Source: Oncomelania hupensis
Taxonomy: Eukaryota; Mollusca; Gastropoda; Littorinimorpha; Pomatiopsidae
Direction: 5' to 3'
NCBI GenBank assembly: GCA_036898135.1
Contig: CM072515.1
Coordinates: 21,900,730-21,964,729, forward strand
Length of the DNA: 64,000 nucleotides
Shown: positions 54,031 through 63,961 of the stretch, in pieces
How positions within the stretch are numbered: position 1 is the first letter of the stretch
Layout of the letters: every line of letters begins with the position of its first letter
Notes under the pieces: generated by a model
The model's database searches: none
Told to the model about the DNA's origin: nothing
What the model saw: only the letters and a program-made list of their open reading frames with translations
Position numbers and translations under genes: made by a program

Positions 54031-54221
54031 CCCTACTATGTAATAGGAAGATAATACCCGAACACCCTCCCTCTTTCCTCAACTGCTTCTAGGTCATGCC
54101 AGCCACAACAATATCTCACAGTCACCACTAGATATCATCAATGAAGAAAACTTTCTTACCAGGAAAAGAAACAGTAGCGTGTCCTTCCTTCTCCCTTATA
54201 AAACTTGATTCCAGTAATTGT

Positions 54222-57200
54222 CCTATCCTATCCTATCCTGTCCCATAACCCGAAGGTCGTAGGGGCACCACAGATGATCGCTTAACCAGCATACTCCATC
54301 TTTCTCTGTCCTCAGCAGCCCTCATGGCTTCGCTCAGTGTCAAACCAGTCCATTCTCGAATGTTGTCCTCCCACCTCTTTTTCGGTCTCCCCCTTCTTCT
54401 ACCTCCTTGCACTGTGCCTTGCAGAATGGTCTTTGCAAGGCCTGATGATCTGGTGACGTGGCCATACCATCGGAGTTTCCGTTTCTTCACCACTGTGAGC
54501 AGGTCATCGTGTTGTCCAATGGCTTGTGTGATGGTCTGTCGGACTTCAACGTTGGTGATGTGTTGGGTATAGGAAATGCACAGAAGTCTTCTGTAGCACC
54601 TCATCTCCATGCTTTGTATTCTTCGTTGGAGATCTGCTGTGAGGGTCCATGCTTCGCAAGCATATAGGAAGATGGAGATGACCAGAGAGCGCAGCAGTCT
54701 TACTTTGGAATGTAGACTGATGGTTCTGTCTTTCCAAATGGGCTTCAACCTTGTCAGGGCAGCAGTTGTTTGTGCGATCCTGGAGAGGACTTCCTGTCGA
54801 GACCCATTGTCTGACACAATGGCTCCTAAATATTTGAAGCTGTGCACTGTGTTGAGGGATTGGCCTTGTACTTTGATGTCCGTGTTGATGCCATTGGTGT
54901 TGTTGGTCATCATTTTGGTCTTCTTTGCACTTATTTCCATTCCATAAGCTCTGGAGGTGGTGTCAAGCCTCTGTACAAGCTGTTCAAGTTCTTGTTCCTC
55001 TCCAGCCAATCCATCAATATCATCCGCAAAACGAAGATTGGAGATTGCTCTGCCCCCAATGCTGACTGTGCCTTCGTGATCTGCAAGAGCATCTGACATG
55101 ATGCGCTCTAGGAAGATGTTGAAGAGTGTTGGAGAGAGTAGGCATCCTTGACGCACACCGATTGTTGTTCTGAACCAGTTCCCGATGACGCTGTTATGGA
55201 GGACTGCACTGGTAGCCTTGTCATACAGGCTTTTGATGACTTCTATAATTTTAGGGCTGATGTTGTACACTTTCATGGTTGCCCATAGAGCTGCATGCCA
55301 GACTCGGTCAAATGCCTTCTTGAAGTCTATGAACACATGATATAGATGTTGTTGGTGCTGTAGGTATTTCTCACAGATTATTCTGAGGTTGAAAATCTGT
55401 TCAGTGGTACTTCGCCCTGCCATGAATCCTGCTTGTTCTTCAGCTATGATTTGTTCAGCTTGTGGTTTCAACCTGTGAGTATTATTTTCAGGAGGACCTT
55501 GCTGGGATGGCTGATGAGGCTGATGGTGCGGTAATTTTCACACTCCTGAAGGTTACCTTTTTTGGGAAGAGTGATGACAAGCGACTGGGTCCATGGTGTA
55601 GGCCATTCCCCACTCTGCCAGATCTTGTTACAGATAATGGTGAGAGCATCAGTCATCGCTTCTCCTCCTGCTTGTAGCAGTTCCGCTGGTATGTTGTCCA
55701 CTCCCGCTGACTTCCCTTTCTTCAGCGATTGCACTGCTACCTCAACTTCTTCCCGAAGAATTGGGAGGATTTCTTCTTCTTCTCTGCTCTCGGGACATGC
55801 TAGAACTGATGGGTCTCCATTTGGTGTATGGTTGTAAAGGTCAGAGCAGTACTCTGTCCATCTGTCCAAGACTTCTTGTTCTTCTGTAAGGCAAATGCCA
55901 GACTTGCTTTGGATAGTGGAGACTTTGGGCTGTTTAACACTTGTCAGCCGCTTCACAGTCTGGTAGGCATTCTTGCTGTTGTTCTTGTTCAGATTGTTCT
56001 CTATTTCCTGGCATTGATCTTCTATCCAGTTCTCCTTTGCTGTGCGCATGCCTTTTCGGATGTCATTGTTGATTTTTCGGTAGACATCAGCTCCCTGTGA
56101 GGTGTTCTTTTTCTTTTTTAACTCTCTTCGTTTATCACACAGATCCAAAAGTTCAGGTGTGATCCACGGCTTCTTCTTTGGTCGGTGCTTGCCAAGGATC
56201 TCAGTGGCGGCATCTGTTACAGCTGCGTTGAAGGTATTGGTCATGGTGTTGACATCTACTTCGCCTGCCCCCAAAATAAGCAGTGGTGCAAATTTCCCTC
56301 CAATTGTGGCCTGAAATATTTTTGCCACCTCCGGGTCTTGCAGTTTGTCCAGGTCGAACTTCAGCCTAGTGCACTTTGCTGTATTTACTCTCTTCAAATG
56401 GAGCCGGAAAGACATCATCACGAGATCGTGGTCACTTCCAATGTCTGCTCCTGGAAAAGTGCGTGTCCTGCCAATGTTGATGCTTGATCTGAAGCGTTTC
56501 TTGACCATGATGTAGTCGATCTGGTTGTGATGTTCCCCGCCGGGACTGTGCCATGTCCATCGTCTGGATTTTTTGTGGAGACCAAGCGTGTTTGCCAGTA
56601 CCAGATTGTTGTATCTGGCAAACTCCAATAGCCTCAGACCCCTGTCATTTGTCTCGTTGTTGCAGTGGGGTCCGCATGTGTCTCCCCAGTTGTGGTGCGC
56701 ATCTTGGCCAACCTTGGCATTCCAGTCGCCTTGCACTATGACTATGTCCTTCTTCGGCACTTGGTCAAGGACCGCCTGTATATTTTCATAAAAATCCTCC
56801 ACTTCGCTGTCTTCATAGTCTGATGTTGGGGCATAGGCCTGGATGATGGTAATGTTGAAAGGGGTTGCTCTCAGACGGATGGTAATGAGTCTACTGGAGA
56901 CTGGGCGGCACCCCATGACAGTGGCTAGAATGTTCTTGTGGACCAAGAATCCAACGCCGTGTTCGTGCCTGTCATCTCTACCGCTGAAATAGAGCTTGTG
57001 GCCTTTGTCAGTCGTTGTTTCACCTAGGCCTTTCCAGCGCAGTTCGCTGATACCTAGAACGTTCCATCGATAGTGGTCCAGCTCGTGGGCCAGTTCTTCT
57101 AATTTTCCTTCCGCAGTTAGGGTCCTGACATTCCAGGTTCCTATGACGATGTTGTTTCTCGTGCGGATCTTGCTAATTTGTCCATCAGTAGCATACTTTT

Positions 57201-57322
57201 CACCTCCGTCCTGGTGGCCAACGGAAGGCGCGGTCCTTGTGTAGCCGGGCGACGACCGATCCGGCATGGAATTAGTGGATAGCCTCATCATGTGTTGTGT
57301 CTTGGGCAAAAAAAAGACCTGG
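54222..57322 (-). mobile_element. Full-length RTE-like LINE with target-site duplication
   Basis: A 3.1 kb insertion in minus orientation. CAGTAATTGT flanks it (54212-54221 and 57323-57332), and the uninterrupted site is seen at 10795-10804. The 3' tail is tandem GGATA (54222-54237). One ORF encoding endonuclease and reverse transcriptase fills the element, broken by a single one-base deletion. Size, single-ORF layout, lack of RNase H and short tandem tail suggest the RTE group. Three truncated relatives lie at 7160, 8522 and 11499. Confidence 0.9.
54233..55471 (-). CDS. LINE ORF, part 2: reverse transcriptase core and C-terminus
   Basis: A frame of 412 codons that continues part 1 after the one-base deletion near 55470. 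It has EEQAGFMAGRSTTEQI, HVFIDFKKAFDRVWH (first catalytic Asp), GVRQGCLLSPTLFNIFLE and LRFADDIDGLA (FADD box), all intact. The C-terminal half (YRRLLCISYTQHIT, then GRPKKRWEDNIREW) is the region kept in the truncated copies. No RNase H follows. Only the single frameshift seems to prevent full-length translation. Confidence 0.85.
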   Translation of the reverse strand: MKPQAEQIIAEEQAGFMAGRSTTEQIFNLRIICEKYLQHQQHLYHVFIDFKKAFDRVWHAALWATMKVYNISPKIIEVIKSLYDKATSAVLHNSVIGNWFRTTIGVRQGCLLSPTLFNIFLERIMSDALADHEGTVSIGGRAISNLRFADDIDGLAGEEQELEQLVQRLDTTSRAYGMEISAKKTKMMTNNTNGINTDIKVQGQSLNTVHSFKYLGAIVSDNGSRQEVLSRIAQTTAALTRLKPIWKDRTISLHSKVRLLRSLVISIFLYACEAWTLTADLQRRIQSMEMRCYRRLLCISYTQHITNVEVRQTITQAIGQHDDLLTVVKKRKLRWYGHVTRSSGLAKTILQGTVQGGRRRGRPKKRWEDNIREWTGLTLSEAMRAAEDRERWSMLVKRSSVVPLRPSGYGTG

Positions 57323-57429
57323 CAGTAATTGTATCCCAGGTAATCCAGTGTTGTACCGCTTTCATCACAACAAGTTGTTTTTCCGTTTTTCTTTTCTGAA
57401 GCATGTTCCATATTTAACAGATACAACAC
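55468..57429 (-). CDS. LINE ORF, part 1: APE-type endonuclease and start of reverse transcriptase
   Basis: The minus-strand frame of 653 codons starts upstream of the element boundary; within the element the likely start is Met at about 57290 (MRLSTNSMPD). The endonuclease has VIGTWNVRTL (Asn near the N-terminus), ELRWKG (Glu), QGDWNAKVG (Asp-x-Asn), NQIDYIMV and GSDHDLVMM (the Asp-His pair), a complete AP-endonuclease set. After a linker, the RT begins with SAGVDNIPAELL and PLPKKGNLQECENYRTISL-like segments (here ITLPKKGNLQECENYRTISL). The frame ends at a premature stop at 55468 caused by a lost base in the ACTCAACAGG-like context, and the remaining RT follows in the next frame. Confidence 0.85.
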   Translation of the reverse strand: MLYLLNMEHASEKKNGKTTCCDESGTTLDYLGYNYCQVFFLPKTQHMMRLSTNSMPDRSSPGYTRTAPSVGHQDGGEKYATDGQISKIRTRNNIVIGTWNVRTLTAEGKLEELAHELDHYRWNVLGISELRWKGLGETTTDKGHKLYFSGRDDRHEHGVGFLVHKNILATVMGCRPVSSRLITIRLRATPFNITIIQAYAPTSDYEDSEVEDFYENIQAVLDQVPKKDIVIVQGDWNAKVGQDAHHNWGDTCGPHCNNETNDRGLRLLEFARYNNLVLANTLGLHKKSRRWTWHSPGGEHHNQIDYIMVKKRFRSSINIGRTRTFPGADIGSDHDLVMMSFRLHLKRVNTAKCTRLKFDLDKLQDPEVAKIFQATIGGKFAPLLILGAGEVDVNTMTNTFNAAVTDAATEILGKHRPKKKPWITPELLDLCDKRRELKKKKNTSQGADVYRKINNDIRKGMRTAKENWIEDQCQEIENNLNKNNSKNAYQTVKRLTSVKQPKVSTIQSKSGICLTEEQEVLDRWTEYCSDLYNHTPNGDPSVLACPESREEEEILPILREEVEVAVQSLKKGKSAGVDNIPAELLQAGGEAMTDALTIICNKIWQSGEWPTPWTQSLVITLPKKGNLQECENYRTISLISHPSKVLLKIILTG

Positions 57430-57660
57430 GAAATAGCTTCTCCTCCGAGGTCGACTATGCCGACTGCTAAAATCCTAAAATCATTCTCTCAGTGCCTGTC
57501 TCTTTCTTCCTCTATAAAATGTTACAACTACACCATACAATAGGCTTATGTCATCAAGTTGTGAACGTGAAATGCGTGCGAGGTTGAGTAGCCAGTTTAA
57601 ACTCTGTGTATGTGTGGGTGTGAGTATGTGTGTGTGTGAGTGTGTGTGTGTGTATGTTTA
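57333..57660 (+). repeat. Continuation of the duplicated spacer up to an orientation switch
   Basis: Resumes the sequence interrupted by the LINE (compare 36448-36700) and ends in a (TG)n stretch at 57605-57660. Confidence 0.65.
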
Positions 57661-57881
57661 TGTGTGTTCGTTTGCTTTTGTTTCGTTTTGTTTGAATCAC
57701 AGGTTTTAATGTAACATTCTCCTTTCCATTATTATCTTCGTGTGTTCCTGAATGGGTGAAAAGTCTTTCAATGTTCTGTTCTTTTGAGTCCAAGAAATGG
57801 ATGGGAGAGGTGTCAGAGTAAGCAGGAGGTTGGAGGGTAGTGGATGGGAAGGGCGAAAGAGAGCCAGCCAGCCAGACAGAC

Positions 57882-57917
<36 letters not shown>

Positions 57918-58901
57918 ACTGTGTGGTTTTATCCTTTAATTAGTCGCTATAAAGCATTGGTTTTTTTAAGGTGGATATAAAATAGGATTCATTCATATGT
58001 CTTATAATTATGATTTTAATGATAAATCTAATGCTTTACAATATGTTTCAAAAAGTCGTAACCCTCAAGATGTTAGTGCGCAGCAAGCATCCTCCTCAGG
58101 TTAGGTTAGGTTAGGTTAGGATAGGTAGCTTGTGTTAGATCCTGTTGTTTGGCCAGCATTAAACGATGGAAGCACAGCTTTTGAATGACAGCAACAGTAA
58201 TAATTTTGGAACGTGATTCATGGGCCGAGGACCATTTTCTAGACTGGTATCAAAGCCATGTGAGGACCCTTTTCTTGACATTGTTCAGAGAGGAATTTAT
58301 TGGTGAGATAACATCTTTAACTCCCTCCTAAGACAATAAGGGTCATCTTTGTCCAAATTGGTTGCTTCACCTTCTTTATTAATATAATATTTAACACCTG
58401 CCATACTCGTCCCACTGTCTTCTATCTTAACCTAACTGTAGAATTCAGACAAATAAATACCCACAATCTGCAATTAGCCCTTCTTTGTGTGGCCAAGCAT
58501 TTTTTTTTAGTACTGAAAAAAAGAGTTAATTAAAGCTAGTTTGCTAAAAAAAAAAATTAATGGATTACTTCCCACGTTAAAGCACGACTGTGTAGTGACG
58601 CCAAATAAATAGGTGTATCTAAATTTTCCGTCTCAGTTAATTTAAAGACCTCCAAGATCACACATTTCAGCGTAACCGATCTTTGTCAAATTCACAATGT
58701 GTGTTGCCCTACCTGAAAAATAAGATTAAGTAATTAAAATGTTGCGGAATGAGAGACGACTGACCACGCTTAGGAGAGATTGCCTCCCTTGATTTTGCTA
58801 TTTGATGGGTTAGTCAGGTGTTGAATGACTTGTGCTGTGAAGAATCGTTTGTTGTGGACCTTGGATAATGCAGGACAAGGCAAAACGACATATGTTCTCC
58901 C
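57661..58901 (-). repeat. Inverted copy of the duplicated intergenic unit
   Basis: Reads as the reverse complement of the unit found at 32900-35720: GTTTCGTTTTGTTTGAATC, then GTTTTAATGTAACATTC and AATGGGTGAAAAGTC, a GA tract (57880-57920), TCGCTATAAAGCATTG, and finally the end of the unclassified repeat, cut by the LTR element at 58902. No gene seen. Confidence 0.75.
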
Positions 58902-58954
58902 TGTAATGTCGTAATTATGAAAGTGAAAGTGACTTAATGTTTAGAGTGAAGTTT

Positions 58955-59013
<59 letters not shown>

Positions 59014-59218
59014 ATCTCTCCCCCTCTGTCTCTCTTTCTGTCTCTCCTTCTCTGTCTCTCTGTCTCTGTCACTCTGCCCCTTATCACATCCGGGAGTGAG
59101 AGACGCCATTTTTTGGATACGACCGGTGCTGATGTAACAGTGTCTGAAATAAACCCAACTTACCATCTTACACACGTGTTGTGTTAGAACTGATTGTACG
59201 CAAGACAACGACACTATA
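58902..59218 (+). repeat. 5' LTR of Mag-like element (end approximate)
   Basis: Starts TGTAATGTCGTAATTATG. A CT tract and mosaic occupy 58960-59078. Then AATAAACCC at 59148 may be the polyadenylation signal. The exact end is uncertain (CA at 59212-59213, or up to the PBS). Confidence 0.75.
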
Positions 59219-59220
59219 TC

Positions 59221-59237
59221 TGGCGACGAGGATCAAA
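59221..59237 (+). other. Primer binding site of Mag-like element
   Basis: TGGCGACGAGGATCAAA, of the TGGCGACGAG type common in this group, ends just before the gag start codon. Confidence 0.65.
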
Positions 59238-59239
59238 AG

Positions 59240-62200
59240 ATGGCAAGTGGAGGTTTGCCTGTATTTCCCCCCTTCAAGGTCAGTTCTGATGGGGCGGCTT
59301 GGAAAAAATGGCTGGCCAAATTCGAAAACCTGCTATGTGCCCTTGACATCACTGACGATGCAAGAATGAAAGCCATGCTCCTACACTATGTCGGCGAAGA
59401 AACATATGACATTTTTGACAGTTTCACTGATGAGCAAAAGGGTGTTGGCGCAGTGGATGGAATTCAACCAAATGAGTATCCTGTGGCCAAGAAGTCTTTA
59501 ACAGATTATTTCACACCAAAGAAAAACACAACGTACGAAGTGTTCAAGTTCCGACAAACAACCCAGAACCCTGATGAGAACATTGACTCTTTCTGTACAA
59601 GACTCAGAACATTGGCAAGTATGTGTGGGTTTCACAATACTGAGACTGAAATTCTCTCCCAAATTCTGCAGGGGTGCACTTCCTCTCGCTTACGGCGTAA
59701 AGCATTAAAAGATGGATACAATCTAAAACAAGTGATCGATGAAGCCCGTGCGATTGAACTCTCAGAAAGCAGAGCAGCAGAAATGGAAACCCGTGTCAGT
59801 GCAGTCAGACACAACCAAGCAAGTCGTGGAGATTCCTCTGGCGGCAGTGTCTCAACAGGCGGCAGCTCCAGCCAGAACAACAGCAACAACGTCTCCCATC
59901 AAGGTTTTGCCGGTGGCGGAGGACAAAATCTCTACAAACAAAACAACAGTGGCGACAGAAATAGCTTTCCCGTGGGTCAAAGAGGATTCCAGCGTGGTAA
60001 TTCACCACGTCTCCGTGACATCACACATGACAACAAAAACATTTGCAGAAACTGTGGTGGTTCTTTTCCTCACACTATTCCTTGCCCAGCCAAAGGAAAA
60101 GAATGCCGAGCGTGCCGAAAGTTTGGACATTTTGCCAGAGTCTGCAGGTCCAAGAATAGCTTAAGGATTGCCGTCCACGATCATGATTATTTCAGTGAGG
60201 AGATTAACTCGTTGGATGAAACAGAACATGCTGAGAGACATTGCGTTTACACTGTTGGTGATAGGAAAACCCCCACCGTCACTCTCCACCTTGAGAACCA
60301 CACACCTCTCACGTTCATTGTTGACACCGGTGCAACGTTGAACATCCTTGACTATTCGTCATACCAATCACTGCCGCATCCCAAACCCAAGCTTCTATCC
60401 CCTTGCCCCGTGATCTATGCTTACGGATCGAAGTCCCCACTACCTGTTGTCGGTTATTTTGCTGCTGAGATCACGCACAAGAAGATAATGACAAATACCC
60501 ACTTTTACGTCATCAAGCACGACGCAGAACGTACACACAGTAATCTCCTGAGTGGTCACACTGCAGAAAAACTGGGCATCATTCACTTTGCCCTGTCATC
60601 TTCCACCAAACTGTCCAGTGTGGGTCACATCTACCCTGCTCTGTTTGATGGAGAGGACGGCAAGATTTCAGACATTCTGATCAAGCTTCACATCGATGAG
60701 TCTGTCCAGCCAGTGACTCAGCGTCACAGACGTATTCCGTTTCATGTTCGTAGCGACTTTGAGGCTGAGCTGGAACGCTTGGAGAGAATGGACATCATAG
60801 AAAGAGTGCATGGGCCTACACCATGGGTCAGTCCAGTCGTCGTTGTACCCAAGAAAGATGGAGGTGTGAGACTGTGTGTAGACATGCGTGAACCAAACAA
60901 AGCCATAAAACGTGAAAAACATCCCATGCCCACCACAGATGACCTAATCTCCGACCTGAATGGCTCTGTGGTCTTCAGCAAGCTAGATCTCAGCAGTGCA
61001 TATCATCAGCTCGAGCTCGACGAAGCCAGTCGAAACATCACAACATTCACAACTCACGTTGGACTTCGGAGGTACAAGCGACTACTGTTCGGAGTCAATG
61101 CAGCTGCCGAGATTTTTCAGAACGCCATCTCACAGTTGTTAAATGACATTCCTGGAGTGAAAAACTTGTCAGACGACATCATCATCTTCGGAAAAACTCA
61201 AGCAGAACACGACGCGAGTCTGAAGAGAACGTTACAAAGACTCCAAGAGCGAGGTGCAAAGCTGAATAAGGACAAGTGCCAAATCTCCGTTCGCGAGCTG
61301 ACATTCTTTGGCCACGTCTTCAGTGCAGCTGGAATCAAACCAGACCCCAAGAAGATTGACACTATCGTCAGGAGTGAAGCTCCGAAGGACGTTGGTGAGC
61401 TCCGATCGTTCCTCGGAATGACACAGTACGTAGCAAGATTCATCCCCAACTACGCTTCACGCACAGAACACCTTCGCAAGCTGACAATAAAAGAGGCCGC
61501 GTGGAGGTGGACAAAGAAAGAACACGACGCGTTCGACAACATCAAGCAAGCACTGACAAGCACGCAAGTCATGGCGTATTTTAGTCCTGACAAGCCGACA
61601 GAAGTCTACGTCGACGCAAGCCCAATAGGCCTTGGAGCCATACTCACCCAAGACAACAGAATTATCTGCTATGCAATCCGAGCCCTGACCGACACCGAGC
61701 AGCGTTACTCACAAACAGAACGTGAAATGCTGGCTGTGGTGTTCGGTATCGAACATTTTCACCTATACCTGTTCGGATCCTGTTTCACTATAATCACTGA
61801 TCACAAGCCCTTATTAGGAATCATCAAAAATCAGAAGCCGGCAACAGCCCGCATAGATCGTCTTCGACTCCGTCTCATGCCATACGAGATGAATCTCCAG
61901 TACAGACCAGGTCGTGATGAACTGAACCCAGCTGACTACCTGAGCAGACACCCCACACGCCGGACAAAGCATGACGACACTTCAGAAGCGTATGTCCGCT
62001 ACGTCACCAAGAATGCTGTCCCAAAGTCCATGACCCTTGAAGAAGTCCAGACTGCGACCCAAAACGACAAGACTTTGAGGAAGCTCATGAAAGCAATCGA
62101 GACAGGAAAATGGACAAATGACCTCACTGAATACTTCAGATTCAAAGACGAACTCTCCGTCTGCAAAGGCGTGATTCTCCGTGACCACAGACTAATCATT

Positions 62201-62617
62201 CCCCAATCCCTTCGCAAGAAAGCTGTCGAGATCGCCCACTCCTCACATCAAGGCATCGTGAAAACTAAGCAACTCATCCGTGAGAAGACCTGGTTCCCTG
62301 GAATAGACAAGATGGTCGAACAGGCCGTCCAATCGTGTATACCCTGTCAAGCGTCTGTCCCGACGTCCCCACCCCGTGAACCGCTGATCATGAAAAACCT
62401 ACCCTCCGGCCCGTGGCTTGAAGTCGCCGTTGATTTTGCAGGTCCCTTCCCATCGGGCGACTATATGTTGGTCGTTATCGACGAGTATAGCCGTTTCCCC
62501 GAAGTTGATGTCGTCACCTCTACGTCTGCAAGAACAGTTACCCCTCATCTCGACTCTATATTTGCTCGTCATGGAATCCCAGCAGTCGTAAAAAACAGAC
62601 AATGGTCCCCCTTTTAG
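59240..62617 (+). CDS. Gag-Pol polyprotein of Mag/Steamer-like element, main frame
   Basis: A single frame of 1,125 codons from ATG 59240. Gag is about residues 1-260. Two zinc knuckles follow (CRNCGG..., then CRACRKFGHFARVC, about residues 267-302). Protease has FIVDTGATLNIL at about 360. RT spans about 490-680 with KLDLSSAYHQL and LSDDIIIFG (second and third catalytic Asp; the L-S-D-D variant is usual in Mag). RNase H has VYVDASPIGLGA, TEREMLAVVFG and ITDHKPL. Integrase starts with AHSSHQGIVKT and SCIPCQ (HHCC), then VAVDFAGPFPSG with the first catalytic Asp. The frame ends because one extra A in the AAAAAA run at about 62590 garbles the KTDNG motif carrying the second Asp. All enzymes upstream look intact. 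Confidence 0.9.
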   Translation: MASGGLPVFPPFKVSSDGAAWKKWLAKFENLLCALDITDDARMKAMLLHYVGEETYDIFDSFTDEQKGVGAVDGIQPNEYPVAKKSLTDYFTPKKNTTYEVFKFRQTTQNPDENIDSFCTRLRTLASMCGFHNTETEILSQILQGCTSSRLRRKALKDGYNLKQVIDEARAIELSESRAAEMETRVSAVRHNQASRGDSSGGSVSTGGSSSQNNSNNVSHQGFAGGGGQNLYKQNNSGDRNSFPVGQRGFQRGNSPRLRDITHDNKNICRNCGGSFPHTIPCPAKGKECRACRKFGHFARVCRSKNSLRIAVHDHDYFSEEINSLDETEHAERHCVYTVGDRKTPTVTLHLENHTPLTFIVDTGATLNILDYSSYQSLPHPKPKLLSPCPVIYAYGSKSPLPVVGYFAAEITHKKIMTNTHFYVIKHDAERTHSNLLSGHTAEKLGIIHFALSSSTKLSSVGHIYPALFDGEDGKISDILIKLHIDESVQPVTQRHRRIPFHVRSDFEAELERLERMDIIERVHGPTPWVSPVVVVPKKDGGVRLCVDMREPNKAIKREKHPMPTTDDLISDLNGSVVFSKLDLSSAYHQLELDEASRNITTFTTHVGLRRYKRLLFGVNAAAEIFQNAISQLLNDIPGVKNLSDDIIIFGKTQAEHDASLKRTLQRLQERGAKLNKDKCQISVRELTFFGHVFSAAGIKPDPKKIDTIVRSEAPKDVGELRSFLGMTQYVARFIPNYASRTEHLRKLTIKEAAWRWTKKEHDAFDNIKQALTSTQVMAYFSPDKPTEVYVDASPIGLGAILTQDNRIICYAIRALTDTEQRYSQTEREMLAVVFGIEHFHLYLFGSCFTIITDHKPLLGIIKNQKPATARIDRLRLRLMPYEMNLQYRPGRDELNPADYLSRHPTRRTKHDDTSEAYVRYVTKNAVPKSMTLEEVQTATQNDKTLRKLMKAIETGKWTNDLTEYFRFKDELSVCKGVILRDHRLIIPQSLRKKAVEIAHSSHQGIVKTKQLIREKTWFPGIDKMVEQAVQSCIPCQASVPTSPPREPLIMKNLPSGPWLEVAVDFAGPFPSGDYMLVVIDEYSRFPEVDVVTSTSARTVTPHLDSIFARHGIPAVVKNRQWSPF

Positions 62618-63462
62618 TGGAAATGAATTCAAGGAATTTGCTGCTGAACTAGGTTTTCATCATCAAAAGATCACCCCGCTTTGGCCTGAAGCTAACGGCG
62701 AAGCAGAACGATTCATGGCGACCCTGAAAAAGTTTGTGAGAACGTCCCAAGCTGAAAACGTCAACTGGAAAACACAGCTCTTCCAGTTCCTCAGACAGTA
62801 CAGAGCTACGCCCCATAGCTCAACTAAAATATCCCCATTCGAAGCTCTCACTGGCCGCAAGATGCGATCCGGTTTGCCTGAAGTTCCTCACTCTTTTTAT
62901 CCGAACCCATCTCTACATTCACGAATGGTGCAGAATGATCAGATCAGCAAGCAGAAAATGAAAACTCATGCTGACCGCGAGACGCCACACTGTGCCCTCT
63001 CACCTTGCCCCAGGTGACACTGTTTTAGTCAAGCAACACAAGGCCAATAAGCTTACCCCTCCGTTTAACCCCAAACCTTACACCATTATGGACAAGAAGG
63101 GCAGTATGGTAACTGCAAAGCGAGGCTCACATCGCATTGTGCGCAATTCATCCTATTTCAGGCGCATACCCAAACCCGCACCCAACGCCGCTGACGAAGA
63201 GGAAGAAGAAGAAGAAGATATGTTCCCTTCATACTCTACGCCACAATCCACAGCGCAGTACTCCCCGCAGAAAACACCACGGCCGATGTCTCCACAGAAG
63301 ACTCCGATGATACCTCAGGCGCCGATGGCCGCTGCATCGCCAGTCCCTATGGCAACGAATCCCATCGGTGATGTCCCAAGCAGTCCAGTCACCGTGGCTC
63401 AACGACATTCATCCCGTGACAAGAAGATGCCGGCTTACCTCAAAGACTATGTTATAAAGTAA
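62618..63462 (+). pseudogene. Integrase remainder of Mag-like element, frameshifted
   Basis: The correct frame resumes after 62595 with SGNEFKEFAAELGF and PEANGEAERF (catalytic Glu) and runs to a stop at 63017. A second shift near 62990 moves the C-terminal part to the frame 62968-63462, which has PGDTVLVKQHKANKL, a poly-Glu stretch and Pro/Gln-rich SPQKTP repeats, ending YLKDYVIK. The parts together match an ordinary Mag integrase C-terminus. Confidence 0.8.
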
Positions 63463-63961
63463 AATTACCAGAGCTTGATGATAGTAACTTAATTTTCAGA
63501 ATTAAGTTTCAAAGTTTGAGATGTAAGTTTCAAGCCTTAAGTGTTCTTTACAGAGACAGTAATGATATGTTATATTTTCAGTTTGGAATCCTAAAGTTTG
63601 TGCAGAAAAGTGACTTTGACTTGAAAAGAAAGATAGTGGAAGAAGAAATAGAAAATGAAACATTGAAGGCAGAAATTAATATGTGATTCAAAGGTGAAAA
63701 ACAGTGACTATTTAGTTATTTCTTTGAGCAGAAATAATTTAAGAAACTTCAGTGATTGAAAATGGTTTTAAAATAATTTGTGTTGAACAATTTGTTTTAA
63801 TTTTATGTAATGGATTGTTTTAAAGTAGAACTCTGTTCCAGGTTTATTGTTTCAGATTAAAGGTAAGGTTTTGCAAGTAAGGTGGTAATAATTTGCATGA
63901 AGTTATTTTGACCAAAGTAATGCCATTAGGTATTATGTTTTTATTCAAAGGTAGGGAGAGA
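63463..63961 (+). other. 3' untranslated part of Mag-like element
   Basis: AT-rich, no frame, ending in the purine-rich AAAGGTAGGGAGAGA that serves as polypurine tract before the 3' LTR. Confidence 0.6.

Larger units (their letters stand above)
52044..54211. repeat. Duplicated spacer after the LTR element
   Basis: Resumes the unit colinear with 33553-36437: AT-rich DNA, a 23 bp minisatellite, the CT tract at 53125-53184, a (TAAAA)n tract at 53712-53780 and the SINE remnant at 53941-54030. No gene seen. Confidence 0.65.

Noticed and set aside
58098..58125. Tandem TTAGG, like an arthropod telomere repeat
   Set aside because: Only about four units, and it is the inverted counterpart of the CTAACCTAACC spacer sequence at 34845.
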